A DNA stretch of 33,483 nucleotides, from the NCBI GenBank assembly GCA_030838475.1, contig JAUZFP010000024.1, forward strand, positions 1 through 33,483, read 5' to 3'. This DNA is from Actinomycetota bacterium (GTDB lineage: Bacteria; Actinomycetota; Actinomycetes; Actinomycetales; Microbacteriaceae). The translations under genes and the position numbers were made by a program. Below are positions 15,576-24,126 of this stretch, in pieces (the stretch's first letter is position 1; every line of letters starts with the position of its first letter). The notes below the pieces were generated by a model. The model did not search any database, was not told the origin of the DNA, and saw nothing but the letters and a program-made list of their open reading frames with translations.

Positions 15576-16964
15576 TCAGGCTTCCCGGCGGACGGGAAGC
15601 CCGTCCATGACGAGTGCGGCGAGATCGCGTGAGGAACTGACTGTCAACGGACGCAGGTCGCGGTAGTTGACGATCGATCCCTCGGCGAGGTGCGGGTCGT
15701 AGGGCATGCGAACGACGGCGCGTACGCGCGAATTGAAGTGAGCCTCGATCTCGTCGAGCTTGACCAGGTTGGTCGCGTGGGTCGCGGTATTGAGAGCGAC
15801 GACCGCATTGCGAGCGAGATCTGCGTAGCCGTTCGACTCCAGCCAGGTCAGGGTCTCGGATGCGAGCCGCGCCTCGTCGACGCTGCCGCCCGAGACGACA
15901 ACAATCTCGTCGGCGCGCTGGAGCGTCGCGTGCATGACCGAGTGAACGATCCCGGTGCCACAGTCCGTGATCACGACCGAGTAGTACTTGGCCGCCTGGT
16001 CGGCAACCACGTTGTAGTCGTTTTCGTCGAAGGCCTGCGCGAGCAACGGATCGGTGTCGGACGCGAGGATGTCGAGTCGCGTCTCGTCGCGCGAGATGAA
16101 CGGCTGGAAGTCGGTGAAACCGTTGATCGAGTTGGCACGCGTCACGACATCGCGAACGGTGGAACGCGTCTGCTTGTGGACCCGCTCGGCGAGGGTGCCG
16201 CGATCCGGGTTGGCGTCGATCGCAATCACCCGATCGTCGCGTACGTCGGCCATTGCCATCCCGAGGAGGGTGGTGATCGTCGTCTTGCCGACCCCACCCT
16301 TGCGAGTCAGCACCGGGATGAAACGGGTGCCGCCCTCGAACTGCTTGTTGATGCGCGCGTCGAGAGCCTTTCGCTCGCGGACGCGAATCGAGTCACCGAT
16401 GTTGATGAGGTGCAGCGACGCGTTGTAGAAGAGTTCGGGCCAGAAGCCCTCGGGCGCCGGGCGCCGTCTCTTGCGTTTGTTGATCAGCCTTTCGGCCGTG
16501 AGCATTGCGGCCGGCTCTGGCGTCGTCGACGGCTCACCGCGAAGGCTGTCCCGTCGAGTGTACGGAGCCGGTTCGGGCTCCGGCAGGGGCACGATTTCCT
16601 GCGGTTCCGGGGTCGCATCCACTGTCGGAATCGAGGTCGTCGCTATCGCCGAGATTGCGACAGACGTGGTCGTCGGTTCGACGACGCCCGGATCTACGGG
16701 AACATCGTGAATTGCGACCGCGACCTCGTGGTCCGGTGCCTCGTGAACGTGGGCCGGAAGGTCCACGCTGAACGTGACCGTTTCCGGCACAGCGGTCGGC
16801 TGCGTGCGCGGGGCGACCACCCTGCGCGGAATCGTGCGTGCGGCACCGACCACTGCGACGGTCGGTGTTGGGGCTGCCTTGCCTGCCGGTTTGGAACCGG
16901 CGGAGGACGATGCCTGCTCCGCCGAATCAGCTTTCTTGCCCTGTGATTTTTGCTGCGTCACCAA
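15576..16964 (-). CDS. MinD/ParA-like ATPase with long disordered N-terminus
   Basis: A 462-aa protein. The first roughly 200 residues are rich in Ala, Pro, Thr and Val and look disordered, ending in a basic KRKRRR patch (about 163-168). The C-terminal half is a SIMIBI-class ATPase: deviant Walker A KGGVGKTT (Lys227), IDANPDRGTL switch region and VVITDCGTG Walker B-like strand. This layout resembles the MinD-like EspI-type proteins of Actinobacteria, not classic MinD, as no amphipathic C-terminal helix is visible. A role in membrane positioning or secretion is possible but unproven. TTG at 16964 has AAGGGA 9 nt upstream; GTG at 16961 is the alternative start. Downstream neighbour is def. Confidence 0.8.
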   Translation of the reverse strand: MVTQQKSQGKKADSAEQASSSAGSKPAGKAAPTPTVAVVGAARTIPRRVVAPRTQPTAVPETVTFSVDLPAHVHEAPDHEVAVAIHDVPVDPGVVEPTTTSVAISAIATTSIPTVDATPEPQEIVPLPEPEPAPYTRRDSLRGEPSTTPEPAAMLTAERLINKRKRRRPAPEGFWPELFYNASLHLINIGDSIRVRERKALDARINKQFEGGTRFIPVLTRKGGVGKTTITTLLGMAMADVRDDRVIAIDANPDRGTLAERVHKQTRSTVRDVVTRANSINGFTDFQPFISRDETRLDILASDTDPLLAQAFDENDYNVVADQAAKYYSVVITDCGTGIVHSVMHATLQRADEIVVVSGGSVDEARLASETLTWLESNGYADLARNAVVALNTATHATNLVKLDEIEAHFNSRVRAVVRMPYDPHLAEGSIVNYRDLRPLTVSSSRDLAALVMDGLPVRREA

Positions 16965-17037
16965 AAGTTGTGATCCCTTATTCTCTGGACGACTAGCGAG
17001 TCTACCGCCGAGACGAAATCAAGGCTTGGGGTTGTAC

Positions 17038-20000
17038 TCAGCCGATTTCCACGATTAGATCGCCGGCATCCACCTGTTGGGTCTTTGGAATGGCGACTCT
17101 GCGGACGGTTCCCGCGATCGGTGCGGTGATCGCGGCCTCCATTTTCATCGCCTCGATGGATGCGACCGCCTGCCCCGCCTCGACCGTCGCGCCCTCCTCG
17201 ACCTGGAGCGTCACGACGCCGGAGAACGGAGCCGCGACGTGGCCAGGCTTCGTCGGATCGGCCTTTTCCGCCGCCTTGCTGTGCACGGTGACGCTTCGAT
17301 CGCGCACGAACACCGGCCGCAGTTGGCCGTTCATCGTGGTCATCACCGTGCGCATGCCCTTGTCGTCGGCCTCGCCGATCGCCTCGAGCCCGACGTAGAG
17401 GCTGACGCCCTTGCTCATCTCGACGACGTGCTCGACCCCCTGCTGCAGCCCGTACAGGTAGTCGATCGTGTCGACGACGGACAGGTCGCCGTACGCCTCG
17501 CGATTCTCTTCGAAGATCCTGGTCGGTGCGGGAAAGAGGAGACGGTTGAGTGTGCGACGACGAGTTGCGGAGTCCGCCTCGAGATCGGCCTTGTCCGAGT
17601 CGCTCAGTTCTTCGACGCCGATCTTCACCGTGCGACCCTTGAGCACCTTGGTACGGAACGGCTCCGGCCATCCGCCGGGCAGGTCACCGAGTTCGCCGGC
17701 CATGAAGCCGATCACAGAGTCCGGGATGTCGTACTTCTGCGGGTTCTCCTCGAAGTCATCGGGGTCGGCGTCCGCTGCGGCAAGGGCCAGCGCCAGATCG
17801 CCGACGACCTTCGACGACGGAGTCACCTTCGGCGGACGACCCAGAATGCGGCTCGCCGCGGCGTACAGGTCCTCGATCTTCTCGAACTGGTCGCCGAGGC
17901 CGAGTGCGATTGCCTGCTGGCGAAGGTTGGACAGCTGTCCGCCGGGAATCTCGTGCTTGTACACGCGCCCGGTCGGACCCGGCAGTCCGGACTCGAACGG
18001 CTTGTAGAGGTGGCGCACGGCCTCCCAGTACGGTTCGAGGTCGGACACGGCCTGCAGCGAGAGCCCGGTGTCGCGCTCCGTGTGCGCGAGCGCGGCAACG
18101 AGGGCGGACGCGGATGGCTGGCTCGTCGTTCCCGCCATGGGTGCGCTCGCGACATCCACGGCGTCGGCGCCCGCGCGGCTGGCGGCGAGCAGGGTGGCCA
18201 GCTGGCCGCCCGCGGTGTCGTGGGTGTGGACATGCACGGGAAGATCGAAGCGCTCGCGTAGCGCGGTCACCAGCTTCTCCGCCGCACCCGCCCGCAACAG
18301 GCCGGCCATGTCCTTGATCGCGATGATGTGGGCGCCGGTGTCGACGATCTGCTCGGCGAGCTTCAGGTAGTAGTCGAGCGTGTACAGCGTCTCGGCCGGA
18401 TCGAGAAGATCGGCGGTGTAGCAGAGCGCGACCTCGGCGATCGTGGTGCCGGTGGCGAGCACGGCGTCGATCGCCGGCTTCATCTGGGACACGTCGTTCA
18501 GCGCATCGAAGATCCGAAAGATGTCGACGCCGGATGCGGCCGCCTCGCGCACGAACGCGTCGGTGACCTCGGTCGGGTACGGCGTGTATCCCACCGTGTT
18601 GCGGCCGCGGAGCAGCATCTGGATGTTGATATTGGGCAACGCGTCGCGCAGCGCGGACAGACGCTCCCACGGGTCTTCCCCGAGGAACCGCAGCGCGACG
18701 TCGTAGGTGGCGCCGCCCCACGCCTCGACCGACAGCAGCTGGGGGGTGAGACGCGCGACATACGGCGCGACGGCGACCAGGTCGCGGGTGCGCACCCGAG
18801 TCGCGAGCAGCGACTGGTGGGCGTCGCGCATCGTCGTCTCTGTGACGGCGAGAGCGGTCTGCGCACGCAGCGCCGACGCGAATCCGACCGGTCCGAGCTC
18901 AAGCAGCTTCTGGCGTGATCCCGCGGGGGCAGGAGTGTCGAGATCGATGTCCGGGAGCTTGAGTGAGGGATTGATCAGTCCCTCACCGCTGCCATTCGGC
19001 TGGTTGACCGTGATGTCGGAGAGCCAGTTCAGTACCTTGGTTCCGCGGTCCTTCGACTGGTGACCGCGCACCAACCACGGACGCTCGTCGATGAACGACG
19101 TGCTCAGGTCACCGGCGGCGAAGTCGGGGTCATCCAGAACAGCCTGCAGAAACGGGATGTTCGTCGTCACGCCGCGCAGCCGGAACTCGGCCAGTCCGCG
19201 CTTGGCTCGCGTGACGGCGGCCGTGAAGTCGCGCCCGCGACAGGTCATCTTGACCAGCATCGAGTCGAAGTGCGGCGAGATCTGGGTCCCCGCGTTGATG
19301 GTTCCGCCATCGAGACGGATGCCGGCACCGCCGGGCGACCGATAGGTCGTGATCTTGCCCGTGTCCGGTCGGAATCCGGCGGCCGGGTCCTCCGTGGTGA
19401 TCCGGCACTGCAGGGCGGCACCGCGCAGCCGCAGGTCCTTCTGCTCGAGTCCGAGCTCGGCGAGCGTCTCGCCCGCGGCGATGCGCATCTGGGACTGCAC
19501 AAGGTCGACATCCGTCACTTCTTCCGTGACGGTGTGCTCGACCTGGATGCGCGGGTTCATCTCGATGAAGAAGTGCTGGCCCTTGCGCTCCCCCACGGTG
19601 TCGAGCAGGAACTCGACGGTGCCCGCATTCTCGTAGCCGATCGAGCGCGCGAACGCGATCGCGTGCTTGTACATGGCCTGGCGAACGTCCTCGTCGAGGT
19701 TCGGCGCCGGCGCGATCTCGATCACCTTTTGGTGCCGCCGCTGCACCGAGCAGTCCCGCTCGAACAGGTGGACCGTCTCTCCCGTGGCATCGGCGAGGAT
19801 CTGCACCTCAATGTGGCGCGGGCGTACGACCGCCTGCTCGAGGAACATCGTGGGATCGCCGAAGGCACTGTCGGCCTCGCGCATCGCAGCCTCGAGGGCC
19901 TCGCGCAGGTCTTCCTTCTTCTCGACCCTGCGCATCCCGCGCCCGCCGCCGCCCGCGACGGCCTTGGCAAAAATCGGGAAACCGATCGCGTCCGCGCCAG

Positions 20001-20436
20001 CGAGCAGCTCGTCGATGTCTTTGGATGCTGGCGTCGAGGCGAGCACCGGAACACCGGCCGCGATGGCGTGTTCCTTGGCGGTGACCTTGTTGCCGGCCAT
20101 CTCGAGCACCTTGGTCGGCGGGCCGATGAAGGTAATACCGGCATCCGCGGCGGCCTGGGCGAGGTCGGGGTTCTCGGATAGGAAACCGTAGCCGGGGTAG
20201 ATCGCGTCGGCACCCGCTAGCTTGGCCACGCGGATGATCTCGGAGACGTCGAGGTAGGCGCGCACCGGATGGCCCTGTTCGCCGATCTGGTAGGCCTCGT
20301 CGGCCTTCAGCCGATGCGATGAGTTGCGGTCCTCGTATGGGAAGACGGCGACAGTCGCGGCCCCCAACTCGAACGCCGCACGCATGGCCCGGATTGCAAT
20401 CTCACCACGGTTGGCAACGAGGATCTTGGTGAACAT
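17038..20436 (-). CDS. pyc: Pyruvate carboxylase
   Basis: Biotin-dependent anaplerotic enzyme converting pyruvate, bicarbonate and ATP to oxaloacetate; 1132 aa, standard for the single-chain form. Domains in order: biotin carboxylase (about 1-450, starting MFTKILVANRGEIAIRAM, with Gly-rich GGGGRGMR), carboxyltransferase (about 535-800, with TTMRDAHQSLLATR and metal-site HTHDTAGGQ), allosteric linker, and a C-terminal biotinyl domain with EAMKM, biotinyl Lys about 1098. The open frame runs on to 20910, but the ATG at 20436 is right: GGAAAGGA lies just upstream and the conserved N-terminus starts there. Divergent from parA-like gene. Confidence 0.97.
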   Translation of the reverse strand: MFTKILVANRGEIAIRAMRAAFELGAATVAVFPYEDRNSSHRLKADEAYQIGEQGHPVRAYLDVSEIIRVAKLAGADAIYPGYGFLSENPDLAQAAADAGITFIGPPTKVLEMAGNKVTAKEHAIAAGVPVLASTPASKDIDELLAGADAIGFPIFAKAVAGGGGRGMRRVEKKEDLREALEAAMREADSAFGDPTMFLEQAVVRPRHIEVQILADATGETVHLFERDCSVQRRHQKVIEIAPAPNLDEDVRQAMYKHAIAFARSIGYENAGTVEFLLDTVGERKGQHFFIEMNPRIQVEHTVTEEVTDVDLVQSQMRIAAGETLAELGLEQKDLRLRGAALQCRITTEDPAAGFRPDTGKITTYRSPGGAGIRLDGGTINAGTQISPHFDSMLVKMTCRGRDFTAAVTRAKRGLAEFRLRGVTTNIPFLQAVLDDPDFAAGDLSTSFIDERPWLVRGHQSKDRGTKVLNWLSDITVNQPNGSGEGLINPSLKLPDIDLDTPAPAGSRQKLLELGPVGFASALRAQTALAVTETTMRDAHQSLLATRVRTRDLVAVAPYVARLTPQLLSVEAWGGATYDVALRFLGEDPWERLSALRDALPNINIQMLLRGRNTVGYTPYPTEVTDAFVREAAASGVDIFRIFDALNDVSQMKPAIDAVLATGTTIAEVALCYTADLLDPAETLYTLDYYLKLAEQIVDTGAHIIAIKDMAGLLRAGAAEKLVTALRERFDLPVHVHTHDTAGGQLATLLAASRAGADAVDVASAPMAGTTSQPSASALVAALAHTERDTGLSLQAVSDLEPYWEAVRHLYKPFESGLPGPTGRVYKHEIPGGQLSNLRQQAIALGLGDQFEKIEDLYAAASRILGRPPKVTPSSKVVGDLALALAAADADPDDFEENPQKYDIPDSVIGFMAGELGDLPGGWPEPFRTKVLKGRTVKIGVEELSDSDKADLEADSATRRRTLNRLLFPAPTRIFEENREAYGDLSVVDTIDYLYGLQQGVEHVVEMSKGVSLYVGLEAIGEADDKGMRTVMTTMNGQLRPVFVRDRSVTVHSKAAEKADPTKPGHVAAPFSGVVTLQVEEGATVEAGQAVASIEAMKMEAAITAPIAGTVRRVAIPKTQQVDAGDLIVEIG

Positions 20437-20557
20437 GCGGTCCTTTCCGGGCTTGGTCAATTCTACGGTGGGCCACGCCCACCCGATCGGCGACGGCACC
20501 TGCGACTCCGCCCAAGATTTAGGTTCTTTAAGACTAGTGAAGGTATCGTCGTGGATT

Positions 20558-21355
20558 GTGCATGTACTCAGCGTCAGCTCCCTTAAAGGGGGCGTGGGAA
20601 AGACCACGGTGACGCTGGGGCTAGCCTCCGCCGCTTTCGCCCGTGGACTTCGCACGCTCGTCGTCGATCTCGATCCCCAGTCGGATGTCTCCACCGGCAT
20701 GGACATCAACGTCGCCGGACACCTGAATGTCGCCGACGTGCTGGCCAGCCCGAAGGAAAAGATCGTTCGCGCCGCCATCGCCCCGAGCGGGTGGACCCGA
20801 GGTCGCAGCGGCAAGATCGACGTCATGATCGGCTCGCCGTCCGCAATCAACTTCGATGGCCCGCATCCGAGCATCCGAGACATCTGGAAGCTCGAGGAGG
20901 CGCTCGCCAACGTCGAGGCCGACTATGACCTCGTGCTCGTCGACTGCGCACCATCGCTCAACGCCCTGACGCGAACCGCGTGGGCGGCCAGCGATCGGGT
21001 GACCGTCGTGACCGAGCCCGGCCTGTTCTCCGTCGCCGCCGCCGATCGCGCCCTTCGCGCCATCGAGGAGATCCGCCGTGGACTCTCTCCCCGGCTTCAG
21101 CCCCTCGGGATCATCGTCAACCGGGCACGCGTGCAGTCACTCGAGCACCAGTTCCGCATCAAGGAACTCCGGGACATGTTCGGACCGCTCGTGCTCAGCC
21201 CGCAGCTGCCCGAGCGCACGTCCCTGCAGCAGGCACAGGGCGCGGCGAAGCCGTTGCACGTCTGGCCGGGCGAGAGCGCGCAGGAGATGGCGCGCAACTT
21301 CGACCAGCTGCTGGAGCGCGTGATGCGCACCGCGCGCCTGGGCGAGTTCGCCTAA
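20558..21355 (+). CDS. ParA-family ATPase (orphan)
   Basis: A 265-aa Walker-type ATPase of the ParA/Soj family. The deviant Walker A SLKGGVGKTT has Lys10 and Lys16, followed by VVDLDPQSDVSTGMD (switch I, about 36-50) and the Walker B-like LVLVDCAPSLN (about 124-134). The frame is open upstream, but the GTG at 20558 gives the normal short N-terminus and a TATCGT -10-like element lies 8 nt upstream; GTG at 20536 is possible. No parB, parS site or replication gene is seen nearby, so it is unlikely to be the chromosomal ParA; orphan ParAs often position other cargo. Convergent with the MerR gene. Confidence 0.85.
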   Translation: MHVLSVSSLKGGVGKTTVTLGLASAAFARGLRTLVVDLDPQSDVSTGMDINVAGHLNVADVLASPKEKIVRAAIAPSGWTRGRSGKIDVMIGSPSAINFDGPHPSIRDIWKLEEALANVEADYDLVLVDCAPSLNALTRTAWAASDRVTVVTEPGLFSVAAADRALRAIEEIRRGLSPRLQPLGIIVNRARVQSLEHQFRIKELRDMFGPLVLSPQLPERTSLQQAQGAAKPLHVWPGESAQEMARNFDQLLERVMRTARLGEFA

Positions 21356-21426
21356 CCGTCCGCGACGTTTTGCCCCGTCCGGGACAATTTCGCCCGCGCG
21401 CGCAGTACAAAACGTCCCAAACGGGC
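21356..21426. repeat. Intergenic element: two tandem units and one inverted unit of about 19-20 bp
   Basis: Directly after the parA-like stop, CCGTCCGCGACGTTTTGCCC (21356-21375) is followed by a variant CCGTCCGGGACAATTTCGCC (from 21375), and the complement of CCGTTTGGGACGTTTTG occurs at 21409-21425. GACGTTTTG / CAAAACGTC are perfect 9-bp arms. It lies between convergent genes and could terminate both, or be a protein-binding repeat. Confidence 0.65.
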
Positions 21427-21440
21427 GGAAAAGCCCCTGG

Positions 21441-21989
21441 CTAGCTAGCGCGAACGGCGCGGCGGCGAGCGAGTTCGTCGGCCGGGTCTTCGCCCTTGAC
21501 GGAGTCGAGCTCGATGAGGCTCGACTCGACCTCGCGCAGGACCTTGCCGACGGCGATCCCGAAGACGCCCTGGCCGCGGCTGACCAGGTCGATGACCTCG
21601 TCGTCCGACGTGCAGAGGTAGACGCTCGCGCCATCGCTCATGAGCGTGGTCTGCGCCAGGTCGCTGACGCCGGCCTCGCGAAGCTGGTTGACCGCGGTGC
21701 GGATCTGCTGCAGCGAAATACCGGTGTCGAGAAGTCGCTTGACGAGCTTAAGCACGAGGATGTCGCGGAAGCCGTAGAGGCGCTGCGACCCGGATCCGGC
21801 CGCGCCACGCACGGTCGGTTCGACGAGTTCGGTGCGTGCCCAGTAATCCAGCTGGCGGTAGCTGATGCCCGCCGCCCTCGCCGCGATCGCACCACGGTAG
21901 CCCGTGCTGTCGTCGAGGTCGGGCATCCCGTCCGTGAACAGGAGGCCAAGGTCGTAGCGGGAATCCTCGCTACGGCTGAGTTCACTCAT
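21441..21989 (-). CDS. MerR-family transcriptional regulator
   Basis: A 182-aa regulator with an N-terminal MerR winged helix (about residues 30-100: GYRGAIAARAAGISYRQLDYW, then QRLYGFRDILVLKLVKRLLDTGISLQQI) and a C-terminal part of unknown ligand specificity. It resembles the second MerR gene found close to garA and ftsR in Actinobacteria (Rv1830-like in M. tuberculosis). The ATG at 21989 is preferred: GGAGG lies 9 nt upstream, while the longer frame to 22073 has no such support. GTTGAC direct repeats lie about 105 bp upstream. Regulon unknown. Confidence 0.85.
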   Translation of the reverse strand: MSELSRSEDSRYDLGLLFTDGMPDLDDSTGYRGAIAARAAGISYRQLDYWARTELVEPTVRGAAGSGSQRLYGFRDILVLKLVKRLLDTGISLQQIRTAVNQLREAGVSDLAQTTLMSDGASVYLCTSDDEVIDLVSRGQGVFGIAVGKVLREVESSLIELDSVKGEDPADELARRRAVRAS

Positions 21990-22092
21990 GGCCTTGCCCT
22001 CCATAGAACTTTGTGACGCTCGCTTGGCCCAGTCTCCGCCCCTCTCACCGAGAACGGGGAAGAACGCACTCAACCCAAACCTTCAGGCTTAA

Positions 22093-22111
22093 GTTGACAC
22101 TTACTGTTGAC
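22093..22111. promoter_or_regulatory. GTTGAC direct repeat upstream of the MerR gene
   Basis: GTTGAC at 22093-22098 and 22106-22111 are 13 bp apart within an AT-richer patch, about 105 bp before the MerR start. A binding site is possible; no matching consensus is known to me. Confidence 0.3.
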
Positions 22112-22159
22112 CTAGTGCAACGCTACCCACGCCGACACTACCGATCAACGACATTCGCG

Positions 22160-22199
22160 AAAAACCGATGCGGCGTGTCGGAACGGGGGTCATCCCGTT
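22160..22199 (-). terminator. Candidate terminator of the pgsA-garA-ftsR operon
   Basis: On the minus strand, just past the ftsR stop, a 6-bp stem AACGGG / CCCGTT (22182-22187, 22194-22199) is followed by a weaker CCGA / TCGG stem and TTTTT (22160-22164). The second stem is short, so this is tentative. Confidence 0.4.
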
Positions 22200-22213
22200 T
22201 CCCCTGCCTCCGC

Positions 22214-22945
22214 CTACCGCAGCTTCGACAGCGCAGAGCGGATGAGGCTCCCCCGAACCACCTCGAGCTGGCCCGCGATTTCCTTCGCGAGCTCGGCGGC
22301 CTTCGCGCGAGACGACGCATCCTTTCGACGTGAGACGGGGATGAGCGCACTCTCGATCAGGCCAAGCTCGCGCTCGGCCGCGGCACGGAATCCGCGAAGA
22401 TGACGGGGTTCGATACCCGAGCGTTGAAGCTCGACCAGCGCGCGAAGCACCGAGAGCGCCTCGTCGCCGAAGAACTCGGCGGGCAGCAACAGTGACGCCG
22501 AGATGGCGTCGTTGAAGAGCATGACGGTCGAGCCGGCCTCACGCAGCAGCTCGTCTTTTGTGTAGCGTCGGTCGCTCGACAGGATGGATGGCGTCTGTGT
22601 CGCGCCGCCGGGAAGCGTCGGTGTGCGCCCGGCATCCAGCTCATCCAGGTAGCCGCGGATGACCTTGAGCGGCACGTAGTGGTCGCGCTGCATGGTGAGC
22701 ACGAACCGGAGCCGGTCGAGGTCGGCCGGCGAAAACTTGCGGTACCCGGACTCGGTGCGCGCGGGGGTGATCAGCTGACGCTCCTCGAGGAAGCGGAGCT
22801 TGGATGGCGACAGGTCGGGGAATTCCGGACTCAGTCGCGCGAGCACCTGCCCGATGCTGAGGAGATTTTCGCGGGGTTGCGCAGAGCGAACCGCTCCGGA
22901 TGTGCGGGGCGTTGCTGGCTTCTGCAGGGCGGATTCGCGTGCCAC
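22214..22945 (-). CDS. ftsR: MerR-family regulator FtsR (Rv1828-like)
   Basis: A 243-aa MerR regulator. The N-terminal winged helix (about residues 28-100) contains LSIGQVLARLSPEFPDLSPSKLRFLEERQLI, shortened here to its idea: SKLRFLEE then SGYRKFSPADLDRLRFVLTMQRDHYVPLKVI. The C-terminal half (about 115-243) matches Rv1828-type proteins. In Corynebacterium glutamicum FtsR activates ftsZ. GTG start overlaps the garA stop by one base, so it is translated with garA. The pair garA-ftsR is conserved across Actinobacteria. Confidence 0.88.
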   Translation of the reverse strand: MARESALQKPATPRTSGAVRSAQPRENLLSIGQVLARLSPEFPDLSPSKLRFLEERQLITPARTESGYRKFSPADLDRLRFVLTMQRDHYVPLKVIRGYLDELDAGRTPTLPGGATQTPSILSSDRRYTKDELLREAGSTVMLFNDAISASLLLPAEFFGDEALSVLRALVELQRSGIEPRHLRGFRAAAERELGLIESALIPVSRRKDASSRAKAAELAKEIAGQLEVVRGSLIRSALSKLR

Positions 22946-23451
22946 TAGCTGCCGACCACGTGAGCGAGGTCGACACGGGACGCATAGAACGTGAGACGGA
23001 ACTTACCGACCTGCACCTCTGCGCCGTCGTGCAGTGGAACGGTGCCCGAAATGCGGGCTCCGTCGAGGTAGGTGCCGTTGAGCGAGCCGAGATCCTTGAC
23101 GTCGAAATGGGTGCCGCTGCGCAGGAATTCCGCGTGCCTACGCGACACCGTGACGTCATCGAGAAAAATGTCTGCCTCGGGATGACGACCCACGGTCGTC
23201 AGGTCCGCATCGAGCAGGAAGCGCGCCCCAACATTCGGTCCGCGGCGGACGACGAGGAGAGCAGAACCAGAGGGAAGCGCGCCGATCGCTTCGTGCTCCT
23301 CGGCCGTGACATCGCCGTCGAGGGCCGCGAGCTGTGCGGCGAACCCGCCGGTGAAGGTCATGGTGGCGTCGGACTGCGACGCATCAGCGGAGGGAACGGG
23401 TACTGATTCATCGGGCTCGTCGGGCTGTTTTGCCCCACTTGAATCAACCAT
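22945..23451 (-). CDS. garA: FHA-domain regulator GarA/OdhI
   Basis: A 168-aa regulator with a C-terminal FHA domain (about residues 68-150; motifs GRHPEADIFLDD, SRRHAEF and GSLNGTY). In M. tuberculosis and C. glutamicum the unphosphorylated protein binds and inhibits 2-oxoglutarate dehydrogenase and glutamate dehydrogenase; phosphorylation of an N-terminal Thr relieves this. In those proteins the site reads ETTSVF; here it is D28-A-T-M-T-F33, so the PknB-type Thr is kept (Thr30) while the PknG-type Thr is Ala29. The ATG at 23451 has GGAGG 5 nt upstream; the frame to 23472 is less likely. Co-transcribed with pgsA (13-bp gap) and ftsR. Confidence 0.93.
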   Translation of the reverse strand: MVDSSGAKQPDEPDESVPVPSADASQSDATMTFTGGFAAQLAALDGDVTAEEHEAIGALPSGSALLVVRRGPNVGARFLLDADLTTVGRHPEADIFLDDVTVSRRHAEFLRSGTHFDVKDLGSLNGTYLDGARISGTVPLHDGAEVQVGKFRLTFYASRVDLAHVVGS

Positions 23452-23464
23452 CGCGGACCTCCAT

Positions 23465-24082
23465 TCAGCCACCCAGCGTATCGGATGCCGTGGGCGACGC
23501 GCCCAGTGGAATTCGGATAACCCTGATGGTCTCCAGAAGATAGACGATGCCGGCCCACCAGTACAAGAACGCGCCCCACAAAGCGAAGGCCCAACCCACC
23601 GGATTGGTGATCCAGTTGATCTCGTGGAAGGCCAGCCCGAGCATCAGGATTGGCAGCGCGAACAGCAGCGAGAACGTCGCGACCTTGCCGAGGTGGTGCA
23701 CCGGCAGCGGGCCGTAACCGTGGTTGGCGAGCACGATCCCGAGCACCAGAAGCATGAAGTCGCGGCCGACGATGACGACGAGGAGCCAGAGCGGGATGAT
23801 GTCGCGCACGCACAGTCCGACGAGTGCGGCGAAAATGAACAGCCGGTCCGCGGCGGGATCGAGAAGCTGGCCGAGACGGGTGACCTGCTGGAACTTTCGC
23901 GCGATCGTGCCGTCGAGGTAGTCGGTGACGCTGGAGATCACCAAAACGATGAGCGCCGCAAAGTCGGCGCCGACGATGATGAATACCAGGAAGACCGGAA
24001 CCATTGCCAGCCGACAGAGGCTGAGAAAGTTCGGAATGGTCAGTATTCGGGAACTGACCTGGATGCGGTCTGTTCCTGCCAT
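23465..24082 (-). CDS. CDP-alcohol phosphatidyltransferase
   Basis: Integral membrane enzyme of about 205 aa that joins a CDP-diacylglycerol phosphatidyl group to an alcohol. The family signature DxxDGxxAR-x8-GxxxDxxxD is complete, running from DYLDGTIAR to LLDPAADR at about residues 54-80. Five to six membrane segments can be drawn. Position before garA and ftsR matches pgsA2 of M. tuberculosis; phosphatidylglycerophosphate or cardiolipin synthesis is likeliest, but the acceptor alcohol cannot be decided from sequence. A TAGACT -10 element lies 7 nt before the ATG. Confidence 0.88.
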   Translation of the reverse strand: MAGTDRIQVSSRILTIPNFLSLCRLAMVPVFLVFIIVGADFAALIVLVISSVTDYLDGTIARKFQQVTRLGQLLDPAADRLFIFAALVGLCVRDIIPLWLLVVIVGRDFMLLVLGIVLANHGYGPLPVHHLGKVATFSLLFALPILMLGLAFHEINWITNPVGWAFALWGAFLYWWAGIVYLLETIRVIRIPLGASPTASDTLGG

Positions 24083-24089
24083 GGTCCCG

Positions 24090-24120
24090 AGTCTATCCAG
24101 TCCCGGGGCGGCAGTAAGCT
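24090..24120. promoter_or_regulatory. Divergent leaderless promoters (pgsA-like / DUF1295)
   Basis: On the minus strand TAGACT (24090-24095) lies 7 nt before the phosphatidyltransferase ATG; on the plus strand TAAGCT (24115-24120) lies 6 nt before the DUF1295 GTG. The whole gap is only 44 bp, so each promoter's -35 would fall in or near the other's -10. Confidence 0.5.
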
Positions 24121-24126
24121 GCCGAG

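Noticed and set aside
20437-20910. Upstream extension of the pyruvate carboxylase frame
   Set aside because: It overlaps the divergent parA-like gene and lies before the conserved N-terminus and a good ribosome site at 20436.
20558-21355. Chromosome-partitioning ParA near the origin
   Set aside because: No parB, parS-like site, dnaA, gidB or rnpA nearby.
22013-22111. HspR-type HAIR operator upstream of the MerR gene
   Set aside because: The CTTGAGT-N7-ACTCAAG pattern is not present; only loosely similar bases were found.
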